Part shown: in pieces, positions 56,073 to 64,000 of the stretch
Position numbering within the stretch: the first letter of the stretch is position 1
Layout of the letters: each line of letters starts with the position of its first letter
DNA from: Gelidibacter mesophilus DSM 14095
GTDB taxonomy: Bacteria; Bacteroidota; Bacteroidia; Flavobacteriales; Flavobacteriaceae
Length of the DNA stretch: 64,000 nucleotides
NCBI RefSeq assembly: GCF_000423005.1
Contig: NZ_AUHD01000009.1
Location: 1-64,000 of the forward strand
Direction of reading: 5' to 3'
Program-made: the position numbers and the translations under genes
The notes under the pieces: model-generated
Told to the model about the DNA's origin: nothing
Database searches by the model: none
The model's input: only the letters and a program-made list of their open reading frames with translations

Positions 56073-58835
56073 CTAGAGTCTCTTATCAGGTGAACGTTGT
56101 TTGTCGTATTTGATATCCTTCAATAAACTCGATTTGATCCCTATGAAAAAGTTCCACGAGGTACGATCGCTAAACGGTATCCAACTAAAATTCATTCGCC
56201 AACTCTTCAAATCACGCTCAAACCTCAGTTGCGTATAGGTAAACCCTTGATTTTTGAAATCATATCCTGAAGAGACACCAACCGTCCATCGTGGTGTTAA
56301 GTCGATATCTCCAGAAAACATCAAGGAATTCGACGAAATCTCGCTTTGTCTTGCATTATTGGAGTAGTTTACCGCATATGCCAAGCGCAAGCTCCAAGGA
56401 ATGGTGAAGTTATAAAATTCAGATTTCTTCTCATTACTGCGGTCGCGATCTTCATCATCTAAACGTTGATCTGCAAAGTTCTGGGGTTTTCCAAATAAAT
56501 CATCAGCACGTCCACCGCTGCTGATAGACTCGTCTATGGCACGTTGGTCGGGCTCTTTACGACCCGAAAAAGTCTCGCTACTAAGGCTGTAGCTCAAGTT
56601 CATACTTGCTGAGGTTAGCCTGAATAAACTTCCGCCATTGCTGATATTAAACTGGTCTACACGCCGATTATTGTTATCAAGTGCATAAGGGTCTAAAACC
56701 ATCCCAAAATTGACACTCATTTTATTATCAAACAACTGTGTGCCTCCAGAAACTCTAACAGGACTCCATTGCAAGGAATCGCCAGCAAAATTATAGGAGG
56801 TTGAAAAATTAAGGTTGTTCAGTAAAATGATTTTTTTAGGTTCCGCTTTAGTGGAATCTCTATCCCTGACTTTAGCTTCAAAATTATTTCCTAAACTCAT
56901 TCCCAAAGAACTTGAGAAATTCTTATTTGGTGCGCCATACATGGATTCTTCAAATCTACTGTACTCAGCTCGTGTAAGATCCCCATTCGCCGTGATATAA
57001 TCAAAAGAATCATAATACTCATCAAATGAAGGATTGATATTATAACTAATAGAAGGTCTCATAATATGCCTAATGGCCTTAATTTTGGTGTCCTTGCCTT
57101 TCTTTTCAAAATTAAACATTCCATAAATAGTGGTACCTACACTTGTGCTGAAATTGTAGGTTCTATAACTATCAAATCCCTTTAAATCTTCCTTTAAGAT
57201 CGCGTTTTCATCTTCATCATAATATTTTCGGATTGTATTGAGCGTCCAGTTTTCTTGAAAATTAGTATTTGCACTAACGCTAAAATGCTTAAAAACCTTA
57301 AAGTTTGTCGAAACAGGAATGCTATGTTGAACGCCAACACGGGCGTCATCAAACATTTCTTTTTTAAAGAAGAGCGAATCTGTGGTTCTTATCCTGTTTT
57401 GGGCATTGACATTATATTGAAAGTTGATGTTATCAATAATTCCCTTCTTAGTTCCAATTTTCGGTTCAAAAGGGTAAATTCTGCTCACACTTCCCGTAAA
57501 GGTTGGTAAGGTCATGTCAATTTGTTGGGTTCTTGTATTTTGTGAGTGGGTAGCAGTGACGCTCATGTTGACCTGAGGCTCTCCAGTAAAGGACTTTGAA
57601 TAGGATACAGAAGAAGATAAGGTGTTGTTCAAAAAGTTGGAGGCATTCATCTGATTCACAGATTCCTGATAATATTTACTACTACCTAAGTTGACCGCGG
57701 CTGAAAATCGAGAACTTGGATTTGCTTTCGCATCCTGAGAATGTGACCATCTAATGTTATAAATAGACGATTTTGAATAATCTGGGAACCCACGTTCACT
57801 ATTGATCAAACTTTCATACCTAATACCAAGATTTCCCCTGAATTTATAGCGCGCTGCATAGTTGGATTCCGATCTAAACCCGTAGCTTCCGTTGGTATAA
57901 TAATCGGCATACAAAGCCAAATCAAAATAATCACTTATGGCAAAATAGTACCCCGCATTTTGTAGATTATATCCCCGCTGGTTGTCCTGTCCAAAAGTAG
58001 GGAAGAGGATTCCTGAGGTTTGCTTTTTTGTTAATGGAAAATAGGCGAATGGCATCCCAATTGGTGTGGGTACATTATAAATATACATGTTGGTAAGGCC
58101 TGTAACTACCTTTTTGTTTGGAACAATCTTAGCCTTTCGCATTAAAAAGTAAAACTCTGGATCATCTTTATCCTCTGAAGTGGTAAATTTTCCACGATTG
58201 ATGAAATACACTGAATCATTTTCCTTTTTGGTCACATCAGCAATAATGTAGCCGCCACTTTGTTCCGTCCGGGAATTGAAGATGAGTGCTTTTTTGGTTT
58301 CTGTATTGAAGATGATGGAATCTGGCTCTACAAGATTTGCGCCTTGCTTAAATGTTGGTGCCTGTGTATAAACGCCGGCAGAATCTTTTATTCGTCCCGC
58401 ATACACCAAGTTCTTATTATGGTCGATAAGAATAATACCCGCCTTAATTTCCATATCTTGATAATAGACTTCCGCTTCATTGTATAAGGTCGTTTGTTTT
58501 AAACGTTGGTTAAGCGTCACATAATCTTTGGCCTTATAATTGACCTTTGCCGTCAAAAATTCTTTCTTTTGAGGCACGGTGTCCTGAACGATGCTATCCG
58601 TTTGTTTTATGTTTGCTGTAGGGGCCAACAAAGAATCAACATTGATGGAAACCCTCATGCTATCATTCTGCGTTTTTGGCAATATCGGCGTTTGCGTTTT
58701 AGGGAGGTCCTGGCCGAACCCCAAAGTGTTAATAAACACTGTAAAACTCAAGGAAAAAAGTATGTGAAAGCTTTTTGTACGCAACGCTTTTAAGTGTATT
58801 TTTGTAAAAGTATGGCTCGGTTTTTGAAAAGCCAA
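56073..58835 (-). CDS. LPS-assembly protein LptD-like outer-membrane protein
   Basis: Predicted outer-membrane LPS export porin. It has 920 residues: a signal peptide near residues 18-41 (FHILFSLSFTVFINTLGFG-Q), an OstA/LptA-like jellyroll (KDYVTLNQRLKQTTLYNEAEVYYQDMEIKAG region, with LVYAGRIKDSAG), then an LptD barrel with MYIYNVPTPIGMPFAYFPL and the GILFPTFGQDNQRGY segment. The TTG start at 58835 gives an unusual pre-signal extension and overlaps a TAnnTTTG element; a TTG at 58784 would give a conventional signal peptide and is a good alternative. Confidence 0.88.
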   Translation of the reverse strand: MAFQKPSHTFTKIHLKALRTKSFHILFSLSFTVFINTLGFGQDLPKTQTPILPKTQNDSMRVSINVDSLLAPTANIKQTDSIVQDTVPQKKEFLTAKVNYKAKDYVTLNQRLKQTTLYNEAEVYYQDMEIKAGIILIDHNKNLVYAGRIKDSAGVYTQAPTFKQGANLVEPDSIIFNTETKKALIFNSRTEQSGGYIIADVTKKENDSVYFINRGKFTTSEDKDDPEFYFLMRKAKIVPNKKVVTGLTNMYIYNVPTPIGMPFAYFPLTKKQTSGILFPTFGQDNQRGYNLQNAGYYFAISDYFDLALYADYYTNGSYGFRSESNYAARYKFRGNLGIRYESLINSERGFPDYSKSSIYNIRWSHSQDAKANPSSRFSAAVNLGSSKYYQESVNQMNASNFLNNTLSSSVSYSKSFTGEPQVNMSVTATHSQNTRTQQIDMTLPTFTGSVSRIYPFEPKIGTKKGIIDNINFQYNVNAQNRIRTTDSLFFKKEMFDDARVGVQHSIPVSTNFKVFKHFSVSANTNFQENWTLNTIRKYYDEDENAILKEDLKGFDSYRTYNFSTSVGTTIYGMFNFEKKGKDTKIKAIRHIMRPSISYNINPSFDEYYDSFDYITANGDLTRAEYSRFEESMYGAPNKNFSSSLGMSLGNNFEAKVRDRDSTKAEPKKIILLNNLNFSTSYNFAGDSLQWSPVRVSGGTQLFDNKMSVNFGMVLDPYALDNNNRRVDQFNISNGGSLFRLTSASMNLSYSLSSETFSGRKEPDQRAIDESISSGGRADDLFGKPQNFADQRLDDEDRDRSNEKKSEFYNFTIPWSLRLAYAVNYSNNARQSEISSNSLMFSGDIDLTPRWTVGVSSGYDFKNQGFTYTQLRFERDLKSWRMNFSWIPFSDRTSWNFFIGIKSSLLKDIKYDKQRSPDKRL

Positions 58836-58855
58836 AATTACATATATTATTTTTG
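58823..58855 (+). promoter_or_regulatory. Promoter for the amidase gene
   Basis: TTTG at 58823-58826 and TATTTTTG at 58848-58855 (TAnnTTTG) are 21 bases apart, within the tolerated spacing, and lie 60 bases before the start at 58915. Confidence 0.5.
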
Positions 58856-58914
58856 GATTAATTATTATTCATTCAAAATTTAAAATTTAAAATAAACCGA
58901 GTTTTTTATTCGTT

Positions 58915-60069
58915 ATGACCTTTATGAGAACGCTATTTCAGTATAAATTCGTATTACTATTATTTTTATTTACGTGTTTTTTAACATCGGCATATGCCTT
59001 TCAAAAAAACAATGACAAATTTGTGGTGGTCCTAGATGCCGGCCATGGTGGCGATGATCCCGGCAACGTCGGAAATGGCTATAAAGAGAAAGAAATTGCC
59101 CTCAATATTGTATTGACCATTGGCAAGTCTTTAGAAAAACATCCTAATATAAAGGTGATCTACACACGTAAGACTGATGTTTTTGTGCCGTTAAGAGATC
59201 GTGCAAAGGTGGCCAACGATGCTGATGCAGATCTATTCGTTTCCGTACATTGCAATTCACATCATTCCAGTGCCCATGGAACAGAAACATTTGTTTTAGG
59301 TCTGCACGCCAATCAACGCAACTTTGAAATTGCAAAAAAGGAGAATGAGGTTATTTTCTTAGAGGAAAACTATGAATCCCACTATGATGGATTTGATCCT
59401 AACTCTCCAGAATCTTTTATCGGACTTACCCTAATGCAAGAAGAATATCTTGATCAAAGTACCCAATTGGCAAGATTTGTACAAGATAACTTCACTAAAA
59501 CCTTAAACCGAAATGATAGAGGCGTAAAACAAGCAGGGTTTTGGGTATTGCACAACACCTATATGCCAAGTGTGTTGGTGGAAACAGGATTTTTAACCTA
59601 TAAACCTGAAGGTGCTTATTTGAATTCTACAAAAGGACAGAATGAAGTGGCACTATCAATTTACAAAGGTCTTATTGATTACAAAATGATTCTTGACCGG
59701 AACGTAGGCCAGAACGTTTATAACAATGCCGCAACAGCTGAAGCCGTTAAAGATGCGGTAGATAATGAGGTCGGCACTGAAGCAGCATCAAAAAAAGTCT
59801 ATCCAAATACTGTATTTAAAGTGCAGATAGCCGCAAGTTCTAATAAAATAGATCCAAAACCATTTAATTTTAAAGGATTGAAAGACATTTCCAGAGAAAA
59901 GGAGGACAAATTGTTTAAGTACTTCTATGGTGAGACTTCCGATTATACCGAAGCACAGAGAATGGCAGAAATAGCAAAAGCCAAAGGTTATCCCTCTTGT
60001 TTTATAGTGGCCTATCAAAGAGGAAAACGCGTGAACCTATCAGAAGTGATAAATTCTCCCTCTAATTAA
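58915..60069 (+). CDS. N-acetylmuramoyl-L-alanine amidase
   Basis: Cell-wall hydrolase (Amidase_3), 384 residues. A signal peptide (about 1-28) precedes the zinc site His44 (VLDAGHGGDDPG), Glu58 (YKEKEIAL) and His112 (SVHCNSHH), with catalytic Glu in SVLVETGFL. An insertion with EENYESHYDGFDPNSPE sits mid-domain. The C-terminal part (about 298-375, VFKVQIAASSNKIDPKPF to GYPSCFIVAYQRG) looks like a SPOR-type septal peptidoglycan-binding domain, suggesting a role in cell separation. MlaD follows after 55 bases. Confidence 0.92.
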   Translation: MTFMRTLFQYKFVLLLFLFTCFLTSAYAFQKNNDKFVVVLDAGHGGDDPGNVGNGYKEKEIALNIVLTIGKSLEKHPNIKVIYTRKTDVFVPLRDRAKVANDADADLFVSVHCNSHHSSAHGTETFVLGLHANQRNFEIAKKENEVIFLEENYESHYDGFDPNSPESFIGLTLMQEEYLDQSTQLARFVQDNFTKTLNRNDRGVKQAGFWVLHNTYMPSVLVETGFLTYKPEGAYLNSTKGQNEVALSIYKGLIDYKMILDRNVGQNVYNNAATAEAVKDAVDNEVGTEAASKKVYPNTVFKVQIAASSNKIDPKPFNFKGLKDISREKEDKLFKYFYGETSDYTEAQRMAEIAKAKGYPSCFIVAYQRGKRVNLSEVINSPSN

Positions 60070-60124
60070 AAAGATTCTTAATATTTTTATTCATAATTTT
60101 GTCTGCATCTAAATCTAAAAAACG

Positions 60125-61117
60125 TTGAAAATATCAAGAGAAGTTAAAACTGCCATATTGGTAATATCGGGGATTCTCCTAATGGTATTTACCTTTAATT
60201 ATTTGAAAGGTCTTAATATTTTACAAAAGCACAATCGCTACGTCACCCAATTTGATTATAATGCGTTGAGCACCTCGTCATTAGTAACCATTAAAGGTAA
60301 TAATATCGGTAAAATTGAGGAAATCACTTATGACGATAAAACAGGAAAAACGCTTGTCACCATTATTGTAACAGAAGATGTGAAATTTTCTACAAACAGT
60401 AAAATCCGGATGTATGAAACAGGTCTGATGGGAGGCAATGCCTTGGCTATCGTACCTATGCCTGGTCCTGAACTTGCAAAGAGTGGTGATTTTATAGAAT
60501 CTGAAATTGAGGAAGGACTGATAACCAGCTTAACCAAAAACTTTTCAGGAATTAGTAGCAATTTGGGTGTCACCTTAAAAGCTGCCGATTCTTTAATGAA
60601 TAATTTCAATCGATTGATCATTAATGATAATGACGATGGAATAAAAGCTGCAATTGCTGAACTTAATAAAACCATTTTATCTTTTCGCGCAATGGCTGAG
60701 GCTATGAACACCCTGGTGGTAAAAAATGATGCTTCGTTAGCTTCTGCAATCAAAAATTTTGATACCTTATCAGGAAATCTTGCGGATATTACTACAGAAT
60801 TCAAAAAAGTTGAGATATCCAAAACATTTGCAGAACTTGATCACACCCTTCAGGAGGTAAATAATTTGTTGGCAAGTGTAAAAGATGGTAAGGGAACAAT
60901 GGGCAAACTGCTCAATGACGATAAGTTATATACAAATCTTGAAGGCGCTTCGCTCCAACTAGAGCAGTTGCTTCAGGATTTTAAATTGAACCCGAAACGT
61001 TATGTGCATTTTTCAGTTTTCGGTAAAAAACCAAACCGTTTTGATGCCGAAGGAAATATCATAGAAGATGAAAAAACACAACCAGAAGAAGTCCATGTAG
61101 AATTAGAGAACAACTAA
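60125..61117 (+). CDS. MCE/MlaD-family lipid-transport protein
   Basis: Inner-membrane-anchored MCE protein that binds phospholipids for transport across the periplasm. It starts at a TTG (60125), has 330 residues: an N-terminal helix (about 10-27), one MCE domain (about 37-115, LVTIKGNNIGKIEEI, MYETGLMGGNALAIVPM), then a long helical region with TLQEVNNLLASVKDGKGTMG and a short acidic tail. Partner MlaE/MlaF genes are not in the window. Confidence 0.9.
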   Translation: MKISREVKTAILVISGILLMVFTFNYLKGLNILQKHNRYVTQFDYNALSTSSLVTIKGNNIGKIEEITYDDKTGKTLVTIIVTEDVKFSTNSKIRMYETGLMGGNALAIVPMPGPELAKSGDFIESEIEEGLITSLTKNFSGISSNLGVTLKAADSLMNNFNRLIINDNDDGIKAAIAELNKTILSFRAMAEAMNTLVVKNDASLASAIKNFDTLSGNLADITTEFKKVEISKTFAELDHTLQEVNNLLASVKDGKGTMGKLLNDDKLYTNLEGASLQLEQLLQDFKLNPKRYVHFSVFGKKPNRFDAEGNIIEDEKTQPEEVHVELENN

Positions 61118-61139
61118 CCATCCAACCAACCAACCGATA

Positions 61140-62447
61140 ATGAACTACATTCCAAATATCCTTTTTGCCATAGCACTTATTGTAGGCATTGGTTTCTTTG
61201 CAAAAAATGTAAAAAAACTCATCCGCAATATTAAATTGGGTCAAGATGTTGATGTCAGTGACAACACTTCGCAACGTTGGAAAAACATGGCAATGATTGC
61301 ACTTGGCCAAAGTAAAATGGTCAAAAGACCAATTGCTGGCTTTTTACATGTCATTGTATATGTAGGGTTTATCATAATTAATATTGAAGTTTTAGCGATC
61401 ATTATTGATGGTCTGGCAGGTACACATCGCATCTTTTCTTCTATTGGCCCTTTGTATGGGGTGCTTATTGGTGCATTTGAAGTTTTAGCTGTGTTGGTCT
61501 TTGTATCCGTGATTATCTTTTGGATCAGAAGAAACATCATTAAGATTAAACGTTTTTGGGCAAGTGAAATGACAAGTTGGCCAAAAAATGATGCCAATTA
61601 CATTTTGTATATAGAAATGGTTTTGATGGCATTGTTTTTAATAATGAATGCTACCGACTTGAAATTTCAAGCCATGGAAAATGGCAATATAATCAGTCAA
61701 TATTTAGCGCCAATGTTTAGTGGATTGTCGGAAGGCACCATTCATATTATAGAACGCAGCGCATGGTGGTTACATATCTTGGGAATTCTAGCATTCTTGA
61801 ACTATCTTTATTTTTCAAAGCATTTACATATTCTTTTAGCATTTCCAAATACCTACTATGGCAAAACGAAGCCTAAAGGTCAATTTCCGAATAACGCAAC
61901 CGTTACAAAAGAAGTAAAAATGATGATGGATCCAAATGTTGATCCATTTGCAGCACAACCAGAAGTGGAGGGCGATGCAATTCCAGCAAAATTTGGTGCG
62001 AGTGACGTTCAAGATTTAAATTGGGTACAATTACTCAACGCTTATACCTGTACGGAATGCGGACGTTGTACAAGTGAATGCCCAGCTAATATAACAGGCA
62101 AAAAACTCTCTCCACGTAAAATCATGATGGATACGCGTGACCGATTAGAGGAAGTTGGCAAAAACATTGATGCCAACAACGGTGTATTTAAGGATGATGG
62201 CAAACAATTGCTGGATGATTATATTACGCGCGAAGAGCTGTGGGCCTGTACCACGTGTAATGCTTGTGTAGAAGCTTGCCCTGTGAGCATCGACCCTATG
62301 TCAATTATTATGGAGATGCGGAATTATTTGGTGATGGAGCAATCTGCCGCACCAATGGAGCTTAATAATATGATGACCAATATTGAAAATAATGGCGCCC
62401 CATGGCCTTATAATCAAATGGACAGATTGAATTGGAAAAACGAGTAA
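61140..62447 (+). CDS. Membrane-bound 4Fe-4S protein (HdrD/GlcF-type partner)
   Basis: The protein has 435 residues: about five transmembrane helices in residues 1-240, with possible heme-binding His residues, then two 4Fe-4S motifs, C304-x2-C307-x2-C310-x3-C314 and C370-x2-C373-x2-C376-x3-C380, each followed by Pro. It fuses an NarI-like membrane part to a dicluster ferredoxin, so it probably passes electrons between the quinone pool and the Fe-S partner encoded 82 bases downstream. The physiological donor is unknown. Confidence 0.88.
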   Translation: MNYIPNILFAIALIVGIGFFAKNVKKLIRNIKLGQDVDVSDNTSQRWKNMAMIALGQSKMVKRPIAGFLHVIVYVGFIIINIEVLAIIIDGLAGTHRIFSSIGPLYGVLIGAFEVLAVLVFVSVIIFWIRRNIIKIKRFWASEMTSWPKNDANYILYIEMVLMALFLIMNATDLKFQAMENGNIISQYLAPMFSGLSEGTIHIIERSAWWLHILGILAFLNYLYFSKHLHILLAFPNTYYGKTKPKGQFPNNATVTKEVKMMMDPNVDPFAAQPEVEGDAIPAKFGASDVQDLNWVQLLNAYTCTECGRCTSECPANITGKKLSPRKIMMDTRDRLEEVGKNIDANNGVFKDDGKQLLDDYITREELWACTTCNACVEACPVSIDPMSIIMEMRNYLVMEQSAAPMELNNMMTNIENNGAPWPYNQMDRLNWKNE

Positions 62448-62529
62448 TTTTATAAGAGTTTGTAGGTTTTAGGTTCAGACGCTATAAGCATTTAGACCCA
62501 TCATCATATAAACTCATAAACATATAATA

Positions 62530-63321
62530 ATGAGCGAACAACTTATTGTGCCAACAATGGCAGAATTCATGGCTCAGGGCAAACATCCCGAAGTTTTATT
62601 TTGGGTAGGTTGTGCTGGAAGTTTTGATGATAGAGCAAAAAAAATAACCAAGGCATTTGTCCGTATTCTAAATAAATCGAACGTAGAATTTGCCGTTTTA
62701 GGAACTGAAGAAAGCTGTACTGGCGACCCTGCAAAACGTGCAGGAAATGAATTTCTTTTTCAGATGCAGGCAGCTACCAATATTGAAGTGCTGAATGGTT
62801 ATGAAATTAAGAAAATAGTGACCGCTTGTCCGCATTGCTTCAATACCATAAAAAATGAATATCCAGGACTTGGTGGCAACTATCAGATCATGCACCATAC
62901 CCAGTTTCTGAAATCGCTTTTAGATGAAGGACGTCTTACCGTTGAAGGCGGTCAATTTAAAGGCAAACGGATTACCTTTCACGATCCGTGTTACTTGGGG
63001 CGTGGTAATGATGTTTATGAAGCACCAAGAGATTTATTAAGAAAGTTGGATGTGGAATTGGTGGAGATGAAGAGTTGTAAATCACGCGGACTTTGTTGTG
63101 GCGCTGGAGGTGCACAAATGTTTAAGGATGCTGAACCAGGAAATAAAGAAATCAACGTAAAACGTACAGAAGAAGCCATTGACGTGAAACCAGAAATTGT
63201 GGCTGCGGGATGCCCTTTCTGTAATACCATGTTGACTGACGGTGTGAAAGCTACTAATAAGGAGTCTGAAATTGCGGTGATGGATATTGCGGAATTAATT
63301 GCAAATGCACAGGATCTATAA
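62530..63321 (+). CDS. Fe-S oxidoreductase with CCG domains
   Basis: The protein has 263 residues and two cysteine-rich (CCG/DUF224) domains. The first has FWVGCAGSF, ESCTGDPAKR and TACPHCFNTIKNEY; the second has FHDPCYLGRGNDVYEAPR, KSRGLCCGAGGAQMF and GCPFCNTML. These domains bind a noncubane 4Fe-4S cluster in heterodisulfide reductase HdrB/D, GlcF and LutA. With the gene before it, this forms a two-part membrane oxidoreductase. Its stop overlaps the next start by one base. Confidence 0.9.
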   Translation: MSEQLIVPTMAEFMAQGKHPEVLFWVGCAGSFDDRAKKITKAFVRILNKSNVEFAVLGTEESCTGDPAKRAGNEFLFQMQAATNIEVLNGYEIKKIVTACPHCFNTIKNEYPGLGGNYQIMHHTQFLKSLLDEGRLTVEGGQFKGKRITFHDPCYLGRGNDVYEAPRDLLRKLDVELVEMKSCKSRGLCCGAGGAQMFKDAEPGNKEINVKRTEEAIDVKPEIVAAGCPFCNTMLTDGVKATNKESEIAVMDIAELIANAQDL

Positions 63322-64000
63322 TGCCTACTGAGATATTTTTATTGAACATTTCAGGACAGGATAAGCCTGGATTGACTTCAGGTCTAACTAATGTTTTAGC
63401 GCAATATGGTGCTAAAGTATTGGATATTGGTCAGGCCAATATCCACGATACGTTATCCTTGGGCTTTCTTTTTGAGGTGGAGTCTGGTGATAAATCGGCT
63501 GCCGTTTTAAAAGATTTATTGTTTAAAGCCTATGAGCTTGGTGTAAAAGCTAAATTCAAACCCATCTCATCTGAAGATTATGAAAAGTGGGTGAGCAACC
63601 AAGGTAAAGATCGTTATATCATTACCATTTTGGGTGAAAAATTGACTGCAGAACAGATTTCTACGGTAACCCAAGTTATTTCCGAAAAAAACCTCAATAT
63701 TGATGCTATCAAAAGGTTAACGGGTCGTATCTCCTTGATTGAACAGGATGATTACCCCAGAGCTTCCATACAGCTTTCCATTAGAGGTAAAATTGAGAAT
63801 AAAGCAGAATTTACTAAAAAATTCATGCAAATTTCTCATGATCTCAGTGTAGATATTGCTTTTCAGGAAGATAATATATACCGACGTAACAGGCGTTTAG
63901 TGTGTTTTGATATGGATTCCACATTGATTCAAGCGGAAGTCATTGACAAATTAGCTGAATTGGCAGGTGTTGGAGATGAAGTAAAAGCAATTACAGAATC
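63321..64000 (+). CDS. serB: Phosphoserine phosphatase with ACT domains (cut by window edge)
   Basis: ATG at 63321 shares one base with the preceding stop. The first 226 codons are visible. Two ACT-like regulatory domains (about 4-80, EIFLLNISGQDKPGLTSG; and about 95-170, RYIITILGEKLTAEQIS) precede the HAD phosphatase start LVCFDMDSTLIQAEVIDKLA with nucleophile Asp in DMDST. It makes serine from phosphoserine. The double-ACT SerB layout is common in Bacteroidota. The C-terminal part lies outside. Confidence 0.93.
   Translation, partial: MPTEIFLLNISGQDKPGLTSGLTNVLAQYGAKVLDIGQANIHDTLSLGFLFEVESGDKSAAVLKDLLFKAYELGVKAKFKPISSEDYEKWVSNQGKDRYIITILGEKLTAEQISTVTQVISEKNLNIDAIKRLTGRISLIEQDDYPRASIQLSIRGKIENKAEFTKKFMQISHDLSVDIAFQEDNIYRRNRRLVCFDMDSTLIQAEVIDKLAELAGVGDEVKAITE

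Overview
The window is AT-rich bacterial DNA from a member of the Bacteroidota, most likely a marine-type Flavobacteriaceae. The signs are two SusC/SusD pairs, Bacteroidetes-type promoters (TTTG, about 19 bases, TAnnTTTG), an ISAon1-type transposase, an integrase remnant with the Bacteroidetes Arm-domain start, a ligase-associated DNA damage response operon and frequent TTG starts. I do not name a genus.

Layout. 1-720 is decayed accessory DNA: the start of an ISAon1-family transposase running off the left edge and two related gene remnants. 955-15823 is a glycan-uptake region: SusC1-SusD1, a small lipoprotein, a beta-lactamase-fold serine hydrolase and a secreted sulfatase with a PA14-like tail on the plus strand, meeting a second SusD2-SusC2 pair on the minus strand. 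No glycoside hydrolase is visible, so the locus looks built around a sulfated or esterified substrate. 16.4-24.5 kb is a minus-strand accessory stretch: a membrane protein gene with two in-frame stops, an AsmA-like protein, a glutamate-receptor-like channel, a PAP2 phosphatase/beta-barrel gene split by a frameshift, a CsgG-like secreted protein, and a TetR-SDR pair with a clear palindromic operator.

24.7-28.4 kb is acetate metabolism: a 53-residue membrane protein, pta and ackA behind a candidate FNR/CRP-type site placed like a class II activator site. 28.5-35.6 kb holds an HTTM-like membrane pair, a 2H phosphoesterase, tRNA-Arg(TCT) with an integrase relic beside it, an MscS channel, a DsrE-like protein, a WD40 protein, ferritin and a pyridoxamine-phosphate-oxidase-like protein. 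35.8-41.5 kb is the four-gene ligase-associated repair operon (MBL exonuclease, ATP-dependent ligase, Lhr-like helicase, PdeM), each gene overlapping the next by 4 bases, followed by a 45-residue membrane protein.

41.8-64 kb is conserved housekeeping: a THUMP-like methyltransferase, an AI-2E family permease, TrmH-family methyltransferase, DUF4159 protein, RsmE and TsaD on the minus strand; TamB, PfkA, GAPDH, a BadF-type kinase and a small conserved protein on the plus strand; RidA and an LptD-like protein on the minus strand; then an amidase, an MCE/MlaD protein, two HdrD-like Fe-S proteins and the start of SerB. TamB, LptD, the amidase and MlaD form an envelope-biogenesis neighbourhood.

All family calls come from reading the translations by eye; no database search was run.
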